From Malus domestica (lineage: Eukaryota; Streptophyta; Magnoliopsida; Rosales; Rosaceae), in assembly GCF_042453785.1 (NCBI RefSeq), contig NC_091665.1:4289501-4353500 (forward strand): a DNA stretch of 64,000 nucleotides, read 5' to 3'. The notes under the pieces are model-generated. The model searched no databases, was not told where the DNA came from, and saw nothing but the letters and a program-made list of their open reading frames with translations. Positions 13,089-23,178 of this stretch are shown piece after piece (position 1 is the stretch's first letter; each line of letters starts with the position of its first letter). The translations under genes and the position numbers were made by a program.

Positions 13089-13140
13089 CAACAACAACAA
13101 CAAAGCCTTTTCCCACTAAGTGGGGTCGGCTACTAATAAA
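13089..13140 (-). mobile_element. RTE/SINE 3' tail, minus orientation
   Basis: (ACA)n followed by AAAGCCTTTTCCCACTAAG is the reverse complement of the tail seen at about 20938-20985. The body of the element is missing. Confidence 0.6.
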
Positions 13141-14464
13141 ATATACAGTATTTTAGACCTTGCCAGCAACTAATAAAATATCATTTTCATATAATTTAAA
13201 CCAAATATCAAAAACAAAAACAAAGACATAAATATAATTTTACAACATAAAAACACTAACTCAATCATCACTGCACCAAGGAAGCACTAATGCAGCTAGA
13301 GTTTGAAGCACAGAAACCGCACGCTAAACACATAAATGATCACCAAAGAAACAAACATACGAAGACATGGAATAAATAAAAATAAAGAGAATTCAATTTA
13401 GCGGAAGCTAGGAGATAAACCTAAATTCTCAAAGGCAAATCTAGGAACTGATCAGAAAACTGAAGTCTCCTCAAGATTACAAGGGTCTTAGTTTAAAGGC
13501 CTATTCCACTAGATGAATCGTTTAATGAGGTGTAAGTGCTGAATGGATGTTTGTTCAAAATGCACTTAAACTTCGTGATGAATGTCCACTATGAATATAC
13601 ACGAAATCCTACTATACTTAGGGGTATCCAATACATTGGGATTGTTGGCCGTTAGATCTCGGTCATCAAATCCCAGTGTATAGAATGCCCTGGAGCATAC
13701 TAGAAAATCCTGAATATACATTGTACAACCAAGTACATTGTGCATTAAGAGTCTACTGGCCCTTAACGTACTACATCAGAATTAAATAAAACAATAAAAC
13801 TTTGTGAAAAGGAAAAGAAAATTAAGGATAAGCCGCAGCAACTTACTACAATTCCATCGACCCTTGGCTCGAAAGAAGGCCTCATCACAATTAACACATG
13901 AAGGATGGTATGCTTTGGGACATCCCCTGAAACCACCAATTAAACTAATGAATCAAGCAATCACAGAAATAAGGTCAAAAGATCGACATACAGTAAGCAA
14001 AGTTCAACTAACCTGCGGTCACACAGGGAGTACCAGCTTGAATATTGAAAAAATTTCTCCAACATCTGCTCGACTTTTTTTCTCAGCCAGCTTGAGCTTA
14101 CTCCTAACTTCTGCAGATCACAAGGCCAGCACAATAAAGCAGGACTTGTTATATTACAACATTTATAAGACCAAGCCGAATTGCAAACCCACAATGCAGG
14201 GAACATAGAAAGCACCGCCATGACTATTCGATATTGCATCTGATTGCAGTCTCCAATGAGGAGAAGGATTGTAAAACAGTGGCTATATACAATATCAACC
14301 AGATGAACAGACGGTGATGGCCATTGCTGACGTGAGGCAGTGGGGACTGGGAGTCCGGCCTCAGTGGGCTTGCTTGTTTTCTACATCATCTTCTGGTGAT
14401 ATTGATTCCTCCTCTTTGCCAAGCGGTTGGATAAGTTTCATTCCTTCCTTGCCGAATGATATTG

Positions 14465-15688
14465 TCATGGGGCACCGTCATCAAAGAGAACTTTATAGAA
14501 TCGCTTTCGTTCTTCTGGATCAAACAACCCTCCTGTGTCTCCCTGATCCTCGGGGTCAGACATCTCAGAGCTCACGTCCTTGCCTTCATTTGATCTACCC
14601 AAAACCATGCCTCTCTTCTTCTTCTTTTCTAGATTTACCAAATGACGCCTACGGTTATATTCATGAAGCCCCTCCTGCATAAGTTCCCCAAATTTCTCCT
14701 TCACAACAACAAGTGGATCCTTATCAACCAGTTCTTGCCCATTATAAGCTTCTCTAAGAAGGACAGTATAGTTCTGGTACTTATTTGAGACATAGAATAT
14801 GCCGGGGTGCTTAAGCAGCAAAACATTCAATTTCTCGGGCAAACTGAACTCCCTCCGAAAATGTGCCAGCTTCATAATGGATGATTTCTTCCATAGAGTC
14901 AATGACAACAACTCATGTACCAAAGCCACTGTCCTCTTCTCCATCTCCTTTGATCCCTCCACAAAGCCTGTGGAGCCCAAGTAAGGTGATATATAAGGAG
15001 TCGCATTAAATTCATGGAATCTTTCCCATGACTTGCTCCAAGTTGAAGGCAATGAGCATGTGAAACATGGCTCAGTTCCTTGCTTGTGAGCCGAAGCTTC
15101 TATAGCAGAAACTGCCAAATCTGGATTCCAAGACACCAGCTCAATCTCCATGGAACTCCGCCGCCCGCTATAATTAACAATCCGAAACACATCAGAATAC
15201 TTTGGCACAAGTCTAATTAAATAGTCATCTGGGAAACCAAAGTTCCGCCTCAGTACATTAAGCTTAACAACATTTAGTCTTTGATTGGAGCTCATCATAA
15301 GCAACTTTGCTAATCTCTCTACAAACACAGGTTCCTGCATATCTTTGACAGATTCTTCTTCTTCTACCAAAGAAATCATCCGTTTAGTTAGCTGGCAGTA
15401 ATACTCATCGCCTTGCAAATAGACTTGAAAGCAACATGGGTATTTTTTGAGCCAATTGAGAGCCTTTCCTTGAAGATCAAGGGTCTTGAACTTCTTCTGA
15501 ATGAATGTCACTGTTGCTACCTGATCAGGACACCTAAGGATGATGTTTTTTATTTGATTATTCACTATCCATCGGCGATTTTTTGACAGAGCAGATTCAA
15601 GATATGGGTCCTTCTTCATTGACCATAGAGAAAAATTCCGAGCAAAGTTTTGAACAAGTCTTGGGTTTTGATGCACTGTAGCAGCCAT
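14465..15688 (-). CDS. PORR-domain organelle RNA-splicing protein (WTF1-like)
   Basis: Single-exon gene of 407 aa. The plant organelle RNA recognition (PORR/DUF860) domain fills most of the protein (about residues 25-365): the N-terminal DPYLESALSKNRRWIV motif, a central FPDDYLIRLVPKYSDVFR, and a C-terminal LLKHPGIFYVSNK block are all characteristic. Family members act in chloroplasts or mitochondria and support group II intron splicing. The first 25 residues (Ala, His, Asn, Arg-rich, with ARNFSLWSMKK) look like a mitochondrial presequence. The tail is charged and low complexity. The start is the first ATG in the open frame. No defects seen. The exact intron target cannot be told from sequence. 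Confidence 0.93.
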   Translation of the reverse strand: MAATVHQNPRLVQNFARNFSLWSMKKDPYLESALSKNRRWIVNNQIKNIILRCPDQVATVTFIQKKFKTLDLQGKALNWLKKYPCCFQVYLQGDEYYCQLTKRMISLVEEEESVKDMQEPVFVERLAKLLMMSSNQRLNVVKLNVLRRNFGFPDDYLIRLVPKYSDVFRIVNYSGRRSSMEIELVSWNPDLAVSAIEASAHKQGTEPCFTCSLPSTWSKSWERFHEFNATPYISPYLGSTGFVEGSKEMEKRTVALVHELLSLTLWKKSSIMKLAHFRREFSLPEKLNVLLLKHPGIFYVSNKYQNYTVLLREAYNGQELVDKDPLVVVKEKFGELMQEGLHEYNRRRHLVNLEKKKKRGMVLGRSNEGKDVSSEMSDPEDQGDTGGLFDPEERKRFYKVLFDDGAP

Positions 15689-15890
15689 ATTTCTCTTCTT
15701 TATGTATCCTCAATATCTTCAAAATGAAAACTAAAAGAAAAAAGGTACTAAATTAATACAAGTGTTAGGAAAACAAATTTATGCAGAACACAAATTGGAA
15801 AGTTACAATGACAGAACACGAACATACAAAAGGTATAAAGGAGATAAATGGAGTAAATGAAGATTAAAAAGACCTACAAACAAAGACTAA

Positions 15891-16057
15891 AAAAAGGTCG
15901 TACCCAGTGCACAAGGCTCCCGCTTTAAGCAGGGTCTGGGAGAGGTGAATGTCGGCTAGCCTTACCCCCATTTATGGAGAGGCTGCTCCCAAGTCTCGAA
16001 CCCGAGACGTACCGCTCATGGGCGAAGGCACTTGCCATCACACCAAGTGCGACCTCT
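15891..16057 (-). mobile_element. Au-like SINE with 19-bp target duplication
   Basis: Read on the minus strand, the element has a tRNA-like head with a pol III B-box-like GGTTCGAGAC, a middle GGGTAAGGC, an AGCGGGAGCCTTGTGCAC segment and a short T-run end, as in Au-type plant SINEs. It is flanked by perfect direct repeats ACCTACAAACAAAGACTAA at 15872-15890 and 16058-16076. This indicates target-primed insertion upstream of the PORR gene. Confidence 0.8.
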
Positions 16058-16194
16058 ACCTACAAACAAAGACTAATCAACCAAAATCAGCAATCATTTT
16101 ATGTCTTAAGCAACAAAAGTTGAGGTTTTCATTGTATAATTGTGGTAATAGAAATGAAACTAAAATGCTTGTAAAGCTACATAAAGCGCAATAA

Positions 16195-17130
16195 TTACTT
16201 GGAACAAATCCAAATGTCAACAGATTCAAGTGCTATATTTTTATTGGGACTTCATAGTCTATGTAACACTTGATTTCTTGAGTAGGTTTGATTCTAAACC
16301 CCCCCCCCCCCCCCCAAAAAAAAAAACGAAATATCCTCCGGTAAATCCCTATTCTTAGTCTAGCTAATTCATATGCACCATCACAAACTGAAACAGTTCT
16401 GCAGTCCCTTCCTGTACAGGTTTAGTCACTAGTGGATGAAAGATATAGCAGCTTATGCAGATTCTCAGTTTATATCGAATGTAAATTCAATCTTCTTATT
16501 CTAAGGTTAGAAATCAAGACGTTAGGAAGACATTTTTATCCACGTAATTTCTAAGGTTGAGCAATAACTGATCCTCAATAGAAACAACTACCTAGTCATC
16601 TACTCTTTGTAAGCACAGACTAGAGCAGTTTCCCAAATCCAGCACAATGAGCAATTTATTAAATCTAGCATAATAGTTACAGTAGCAAGAGAATTTCGGG
16701 ATGTTGGCAATCATTCTGCTGATTACAAATCCACGTATTCACTGCATAACAGTGGTATTGGAGACGGAATTACAACGTTCACAGAGCAACATAGAGTGCA
16801 ATAAGTTCCAAAATGTGAGATTCAATATCCACTGCAAGTCTAAATGTCAACAGGTTCAAGTGCTATAGATTTTAATTGGGACTTCATAGTCTATGTAAGA
16901 CTTGATCCCTTAAGTAAAGTTCGAATCTAAAAACACCCATAACCCACACCCCTTCAGTAACATAATGTCTGAAAGTGAAAAAGAACAAAGGATCATATCT
17001 ACTTCTTCATGGTCTGAAAGTGAATGAATTAACCGGACCATGTTTTTGTAAATCCATTTTTTGTGTGTGCCTCCCATTAATAATCAAACTAATAGCATTG
17101 CCCAGGAAAAAAAAATATGCACAATCTGAC
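16195..17130. repeat. Duplicated QCR6-intron segments
   Basis: The stretch 16195-16500 resembles 7560-7910 and 16500-16980 resembles 7345-7700 (the long QCR6 intron), in direct orientation but shuffled in order. The stretch 16980-17130 resembles 21190-21400 and the area near 8990. A C-run of about 16 bases and an A-run occur near 16300-16326. No coding exon of QCR6 is present here. Confidence 0.7.
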
Positions 17131-17506
17131 CATTGAATACTCATCGTCTTCAATTACCACAGCCTTCTTCTTCGACTTTGCACCCGCAGTAGGTTGCGGG
17201 TTCTCATCGTCGCGAGCAGTCGGCTTCTTCCGACCCATCGAGGCTTCGACAAACACACACACAAACATATATATTTACTATTTAGCTATTGTTTGTTTCG
17301 AAATGTAAAGAAATAGATCCAGATTTTACAACCATAAAGCAGTACCGCAATAATCTGATCCTAAACCAACACAAAACAAAATACACACGCATATATATGT
17401 GTGTGTAGAGAGAGAGGGATAGAGCTTACTTGGGGCGGCGAGGAGGAGTGGAAGCAACAGAATCGACGGATTGCGGAGGACAACGATCGGGTTCGAATTG
17501 ATTACA

Positions 17507-17543
<37 letters not shown>

Positions 17544-18260
17544 GACAGTTTTCTTGGGGGCCGAGAAAAACAAAAGCGTATTTGTCTCTTAAAAGTTCTA
17601 GGGTTCGGAACGGATAGTCTGTCAGGGTTTATAAGAAAAGGACAAGGACCCTCCGCTTCCAGTGCCCTTCCGCCTTCTTATTTTGTATGGTTACGGTGGT
17701 TTAGTCACGTCAATATTTTATATTTTTTTATAAATATAATAAGACAAAAATAAATAGTAATATAAAATATTAACATGACTTAACCGTGATTACACAAATA
17801 AAAAAGCACAAGAAGGATACCGAAAGTGAAGGGCATACAATCCTTATTCCTAAGAAAATTGGAAAAGCTCTAGTGGGCCTTTTTTTTTTATTATTTTCCA
17901 CCACCTTGGGCATCGGTCCAAAAACTTTCAAGAGAATACTGAATTCGGCTCTGAACTTTTTTATTTAGACCTACTTTAATTATTTGAGTAAAACTCAAAT
18001 TTTAAGGTTTTGACTTGTTCCAACATAAATAGGAATTTTTGAGGAAAATTTAAGTTAGGATTCTCCCTAAGTTAGTACCCACTATATGTGTACTTTTTAA
18101 ATTTTATATTTATAAATTCATTGAAACCAATAATTAAAATCTAACATAATAAAATTTAATAGTAAAAAAAGATCTAATGGTCCAAATTTAAATCAAACGG
18201 CTAAAGTAAGTAAAAAATTCTTTTTAAAATGTGTTTTTGGATTAAAACCTAAATTTTTTC
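17131..18260 (-). pseudogene. Duplicate of the eIF5B 5' end (truncated)
   Basis: The first about 37 codons of eIF5B, its ATG, the 5'-UTR intron donor region and the promoter recur here in the same orientation (compare 4660-5760). Coding sequence stops abruptly at 17131, so no factor can be made. The (GT)n and (GA)n tracts differ in length from the parent. The stretch 17640-17850 is a later transposon insertion absent from the parental copy. Confidence 0.85.
17640..17850. mobile_element. 211-bp MITE with 8-bp target duplication
   Basis: Flanked by TAAGAAAA at 17632-17639 and 17851-17858, a sequence present once in the parental copy near 5290. Ends are inverted and imperfect (left GGACAAGGACCCTCC, right complement GGAATAAGGATTGTATGCCC). 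The inner arms (GTCACGTCAATATTTTATAT and its diverged complement) pair as a foldback. The 8-bp duplication fits an hAT-like origin. Confidence 0.7.
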
Positions 18261-18476
18261 ATTTAAAATGTTAAATTTTAGGGAACTTCCATGAAAAGAA
18301 CTTGGATTAAGTTTATTTTAATAAAAAAATCATGCTATAATTTTATTTAATTAAAAAGAGTTAAATTTTAATAAAAACCCTTAAATTTTAATAAAAAGGA
18401 CAAAAGAACTTAAATTTTAATGAAATAGACATAGTTTTAATAAAAATGACAAAAAATCTTACGTGTAGACTCACGG

Positions 18477-18690
18477 TACACTGTTTATGAAACTTACTAC
18501 ACTGTTTATTAAACTTACTACACTGTTTATTAAACTTACTATATTGTTTATTAAACTTACTACACTGTTTATGAAACTTAGGACACTGTTTATGAAACTT
18601 AAGACACTGTTTATGAAACTTACTACACTATTTATGAAAACTTACGACACTGTTTATGAAACTTACGACACTGTTTATGAAAACTTACTA
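18477..18690. repeat. 21-bp minisatellite (CACTGTTTATGAAACTTACTA)
   Basis: About ten tandem units of 21-22 bp with small differences (TTTATTAAAC or TTTATGAAAC). The array starts just after CTCACGGTACACTGTTT, similar to the MITE fragment at 11.1 kb, so it may have expanded from that element. The Leu/Thr-rich open frame through it is a by-product of the repeat length being a multiple of three. Confidence 0.85.
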
Positions 18691-18800
18691 CAAAGAGTGC
18701 CTTAAGAATCATGCAACAGCCATAGGAAGGACTGCTACAGATGGCTGTGGCGAATTCATGCCCAATGGAGAAGATGACACCATCGAAGCCCTCAAGGGCC
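18691..18800 (+). pseudogene. ZF-HD zinc-finger (dimerisation domain) fragment
   Basis: Directly after the minisatellite, the plus strand reads [14 protein letters not shown] then [20 protein letters not shown]. This is the first half of the ZF-HD dimerisation finger found in zinc-finger homeodomain and mini-zinc-finger proteins. The following CxxC...H...H half is lost, no start codon or homeodomain is near, and the frame continues into the minisatellite upstream. Confidence 0.75.
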
Positions 18801-19101
18801 TCACCTTTTCGATGGTGGATGTTCTGTTGTGTTGTCAACCACTACGGCTATACACACATTCCTTTTTCTCTTACATTTTAAATGCAAAATCAATTTGAAC
18901 TCTGAAGAAATCTCTATTTCTTCCCTTTATCAATGTTGGCATTAGGTTTTGTGAAAACTTTACAAAAGTATTTCACATATATTGGCACAGATGATGACCC
19001 AATTAATACAAGTTTTTCCATTATTATAACTTTAGTCACATTTTGCAGCCTGGATATCTTCGTAATCTTTTGGGCATTACATCGAACACTTGGCAAGCGC
19101 G

Positions 19102-19452
19102 CTAAGTGGAGCAGATTTTCTTCAACTTCTCGGCCGCAGATTTGTCCACTAAGCACTGCAATCGCAAGAAACCCCAATTGGGTTCACCAGAAACTCACAC
19201 GAAAGCGTCGAAAACACAGAAACAAAAACAAACAAAAAAAATGACAAATTTGTGTACCTTGTTGAGGACCCAAAGGGAGTGATTGTAGGCCCTGAGGAAG
19301 AGCTCGTGGAGGGCTTGGTCGTCGTTGGCCTCGACCTCTCTGTAATTGACGAAGTTCTCACGGGCGTACTTAGCATAGTACGATTGAGAGTCCTTTGGCA
19401 ACCTCCTCACCAATCTCACAACTTCCGCGTAGATTTTCAATGCTTTCTCCAT
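19102..19452 (-). CDS. LYR-motif protein (At3g19508/LYRM9-like)
   Basis: Two exons (minus), 19452-19258 and 19155-19102, give 82 aa. The intron has GT (AAG/GTACAC) and AG (TTGCAG) ends and is in phase 0. The product begins MEKALKIYAEVVRLVRRLP, with the LYR-type motif as LVRRLP, continues YYAKYARENFVNYRE and a HSLWVLNK segment, and ends in VDKSAAEKLKKICST. Complex1_LYR proteins bind mitochondrial acyl-carrier protein and assist assembly of respiratory or Fe-S components; the partner of this subgroup is not known to me. The small gene lies inside the eIF5B/QCR6 duplicate block, between segments matching 5700 and 5950 of the parental copy. No lesion is visible, so it is probably functional. Confidence 0.9.
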
Positions 19453-19719
19453 TTCTCAACTTCCGACTCGCCGATCAGTGATCATTGCCTCAAAACCTTC
19501 CACGAAAACAAAAAGAGCTCTTGCTTGTCTAAAGAAACGGGCCCTTGTTCATTGCCTAACAAGATATAATGGGCTAAGTAAGAGCTGCACCAAACTTTTG
19601 TTACGTTTTTTTTTTTTTTTTTCTTTCTCTTGTCCTTATCATTAAATAAAGTTAGTAGATGATTTTTGGTTAAAACTTAAAGTTTTGAAGCCCTTTTCAT
19701 TAGTTTTCCTTAAATTTTA

Positions 19720-21880
19720 ACTCAAAAGTTGGAGATGATCTTATAAAGTTATATTTTATTTTATTTAATCTGTTAAAAAAAAAAAAAAAGAGATTCAAAC
19801 ACGGACATGAAAAGATATTGCAGCTTATGCAGATCCTCAGTTTATGTCGAATGTAAATTCAATATTCTTATTCTAAGGTTAGAAATCAAGACTTTATCAA
19901 GACATTTTTATCCACACAATTTCTAAGGTTGAGCAATAACTGATGCTCAATAGAAACAACTGCCTAGTCATCTACTCTTTGTAAGCACAGACGAGAGCAG
20001 TTTATTAAATCTAGCATGATAATTAAAGTAGCTAGAGAATTTTGGAATGTTGGTAATCACTATTCACTGCATAACTGCGGTATTGGAGACGGAATTACAA
20101 TGTTCACAGAGCAACATACAATGCAATAAGTTCCAAAAATGCGAGATTCAATATCCATATCAAGTCCAAATGTCTACAGGTTCAAGTGCTATAGATTTTG
20201 ATTGGGACTTCATAGTCTGAACAGACTCTTTAATCTTTATTTTTTCATGCTAAAACCTTTGCACAATTACTCTTTGTAAGTTAGTCTTCTATACTTAACA
20301 ACTTACAATCACTAACTTTCACTTTTGATAAATTATTAACAAATTGCTTCCACTAATGCAAATATAAGTTTGAAGCTTTGACAGGACACTTCATTCTGGA
20401 AGCTTTTCTAGTTGTAATTTCCATCGCGTGAAGAGAAGGAAGCATGGATATGGATAAAAGACAAATGTAGAACACAATACCAACGAGTTAATACCATTTA
20501 GAAGTAAGCTAGTAATAATCTGATCCAACTGTAAGTTCATACTAATGCCAATTCCTGATACTCAACGTTGTAACAGATAGAATTTTTCAACAGCCACCCA
20601 GGAAATTATACAGAAGTACATCACCTGTTATTCAATCAGAGGCTTCACACATTAAGGCTGGCAAGACGCCTCAAGATACTTCTTTTGATCAACAAGTTCC
20701 TTGTCCGCCCCGTATAGAGTAAATAAAAAGATATATAGGTGAGAGAGAGAATAAATAAACATAACTGTTCAAAGTTTATACCAGGACGGGTAGCCCTAAT
20801 CTTAACAAACACATAATTGCAACTGCAACAAATGCATCAAATATTGTAACGAAAAATTTTGTATGGGTGTTTATTTTGTAACGGAGGACATGACACAAAA
20901 CCGAGCGTAATGGCGTTCTAGGATTCACATAGCTGACCCCACTTAGTGGGAAAAGGCTTTGTTGTTGTTGTTGTTGTTGTTGGTGTTTATTTTGTAACCG
21001 AGAAAATTTTTGTATGGGTTTGGTATAAAATCTCATGTTCAAATAAATAGGACAAGCAAACCACCATCCTACAAACCAAAGTCATTTACAAAACAAATGG
21101 GTGTTTATTTTGTAACAGAGAAAAATTTTGTATGTGTTTGGTATAAAATCTCCTGTTCAAACAAACTCGATAGCTGCATTAACAACGAAGGGATCATATT
21201 TACTTTTTCATGGCTTGGGGTTATCCACGTCTTCAGGTAGATGCAAACCCAGCACCAAAATGCTTCGAATCCAACATAGCGGAAAAAACAAAAAAGAATG
21301 AGTTAACCAACCCATGTTTTTTTTAAATTCAGTTTTTATGTGTGTTTCCATTAACAATCAAACTAATATCATTGCCCAGGAAAGAAAAATGGAATTCATG
21401 AATGCAAATTGGATTCTTCATCAAAAGCAGGCAAAGCATTCATAAAATCTCATTAATTATTACTTGGTAGAATTCCTTTGTAATCTTCCATGTTTTCCAA
21501 ATTAAATATGCAATCTAAGAATTGCGGAAAATCAAAATAATTAAAACCCCACCAAGTAAAATCAAAATCATTGAAAGGAACCATGAAAGCTCTCAGATTT
21601 CCTGCATAAGAACACATAAAAAAGGAAACGATACCAAGTCTAGTTCAATAGCGGATGCAAAAAAGAGCTTTACCTTGTAATTCGAAGAGAAAGGTCGGCT
21701 CTGGAGTGCTGCAATGGGCAGAAGAGATAGACAAAACCGAGGGAGGAAATGGAAGTGAAAGTTGGAACCGAGAAAGTGGAGCTGTAAAATGGGTCTCTCG
21801 GTTTCGGGTTCGGCGACTGGTAAGGCAGAGAGAGAAGATGATGAATTTTGATTCACAAGGAAATTGCAGCAATCTCTTTC
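19720..21880 (-). pseudogene. Decayed duplicate of QCR6
   Basis: The stretch 19720-19810 matches 5950-6097, 19810-20240 matches parts of 7345-7900, and 20230-21800 matches 8060-9480. The exon carrying residues 2-29 is recognisable at about 20628-20715 but has indels and substitutions (ACATTAAGGCTGG, a changed acceptor). The 5'-UTR exons are seen at 21590-21620 and 21670-21720. The two last coding exons are absent, as is sequence corresponding to about 6100-7340. A functional hinge protein cannot be made. Confidence 0.8.
20880..20987 (+). mobile_element. RTE 3' end with (TTG)7-type tail
   Basis: Short plus-strand remnant: a degraded reverse transcriptase C-terminus (EDMTQNRA, stop, WRSRIHIADPT), then CCCCACTTAGTGGGAAAAGG, then (TTG)n. 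It lies within the QCR6 pseudogene copy and is absent from the parental locus, so it inserted after the duplication. Confidence 0.7.
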
Positions 21881-21959
21881 AATTTTAACTTAATAAAAGT
21901 AATGGTTTATTTTTAATTAATTAAAGATTTTTTTAATTAAAGTTGTTTTTGATATTTTC

Positions 21960-22310
21960 CTAACACATAATTTTGATCCCTAAGATTTAAAATCAATGGA
22001 AGTGGTTGCAACATTATCCACCATCCATTATTTTGGTCATTCAATTAAAGAACTTTGTTAAGTTGTCCTGTGATTTTTAATGGAATTAACAAAATGATAG
22101 ATGATGGACAATATCATTGACCAAAGTGTTATGCAAATCTCGGTAACCAAAATAATGTGTTATGTAAATTTCAGAGACCAAAGTTCTGTGTTATACCCTC
22201 AACTTAACGGACTTTTTTAACTAAATGACCAAAATAATGGATGATGAACAATCTCAGGACCACTTCTATTGATTTTAAATCTCAGGAACCAAAGTTATGT
22301 GTTATGCAAA
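21960..22310. mobile_element. Foldback MITE-like element
   Basis: Outer arms are imperfect inverted repeats: left ACATAATTTTGATCCCTAAG followed by AAAATCAATGGAAGTGG, right complement of CCACTTCTATTGATTTT and CCAAAGTTATGTG. The middle repeats phrases such as GACCAAAGT and ATAATGGATGATG. Target duplication unclear. The neighbouring 22330-22740 has similar AT-rich phrases and no gene. Confidence 0.5.
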
Positions 22311-23178
22311 TATCAGAGACTATTTTAACTAAAAAACCTTAATTAAAACGTGTAGTTATGGTATTTTTTATTAACTTTGTTAAAACTTTTGTCAAATTAA
22401 GTTGCGGGATACGCACGTAAAGCTGAATCAAATAGCAAATACAGAAAATCAAATGAGAAAAATGTTGCAATGATTTTTCAACTTTAACCTAATTAGAGAA
22501 ATGATTTCTTAATTTTAATCTGATTTGAATAATGATCCCTCAACTTTAATCAAATTAATAGTCATTCCAATATAACTCAATTTGACAGAATTCTAACTAA
22601 ATTGATAAAAATAATCATAGTTACACGTTTTGATAAGTTAAGTATTAAGAGACCAATAATCATGAATTTTTAATTAAAAAATTATTGTTTCAATTGACTT
22701 AAAATTCAAGCACCATTTTAACAACTTGATTCATAGCATACGAGCTGTAACAGAAAAAGAAAAAGATTCGTCCAACAGGAAACGGCTTTTGCTTTGCTTC
22801 CCATGAAGGGAAAGGTATCACCGGCCACGTTAATGTAACGCTTATCCTATCTGCCAATACTAATTGACAAAAATATCCTCATTTTATCAACCGTAACACA
22901 AAACACGAAGACCTAAATCGTAATTTCCTACGGACTCACGGTTGTTGTCGCTACCTTATACGCACCGTTTCGCGTCGCAAATGGTCTGGAATTCGTTGTC
23001 TCTCATAATTTTCATTCCTTTCTTTCCATGTCTTGCTTTTTGTAACGTTTAACCCTCCCATCGAGGGTTTTGAATTCCATTTCCGATTCCTCCTCTCCTT
23101 CTTCCTCAAATCTCAACAGTTGTTGTGCGATTTGGAATCGGAACCCTAATTGTCGAGCCTTGGATCTAAAGGGTTCCA

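Larger units (their letters stand above)
10453..14100 (-). pseudogene. PHD/SWIB (NERD, CCCH-44-like) family pseudogene
   Basis: Exon relics (minus) match plant nuclear PHD-SWIB-Plus3-GYF regulators. An exon ending at 14013 is a decayed PHD start: the expected first zinc-ligand cysteines are gone and the frame breaks before CDRR. Exon 13926-13847 reads GCPKAYHPSC. Exon 12008-11820 holds the extended PHD region (WHLCSNCEK, then CYTC) but has an extra T in the run after CYTC that shifts the frame. Exon 10836-10453 holds the linker DFDDKSSWEYLFKDYW and part of SWIB. Compared with the family as I know it, a block between KEKLS and QFDVQALL, and the end of SWIB between LFG and HFLVKED, are missing. 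Plus3 and GYF are absent. Several independent lesions make a functional product unlikely, although splice sites look intact. Confidence 0.8.

Noticed and set aside
18487-18705. Open frame of Lys-Leu-Thr-Thr-Leu-Phe repeats
   Set aside because: A 21-bp repeat has no stop in this frame, so openness carries no coding signal.
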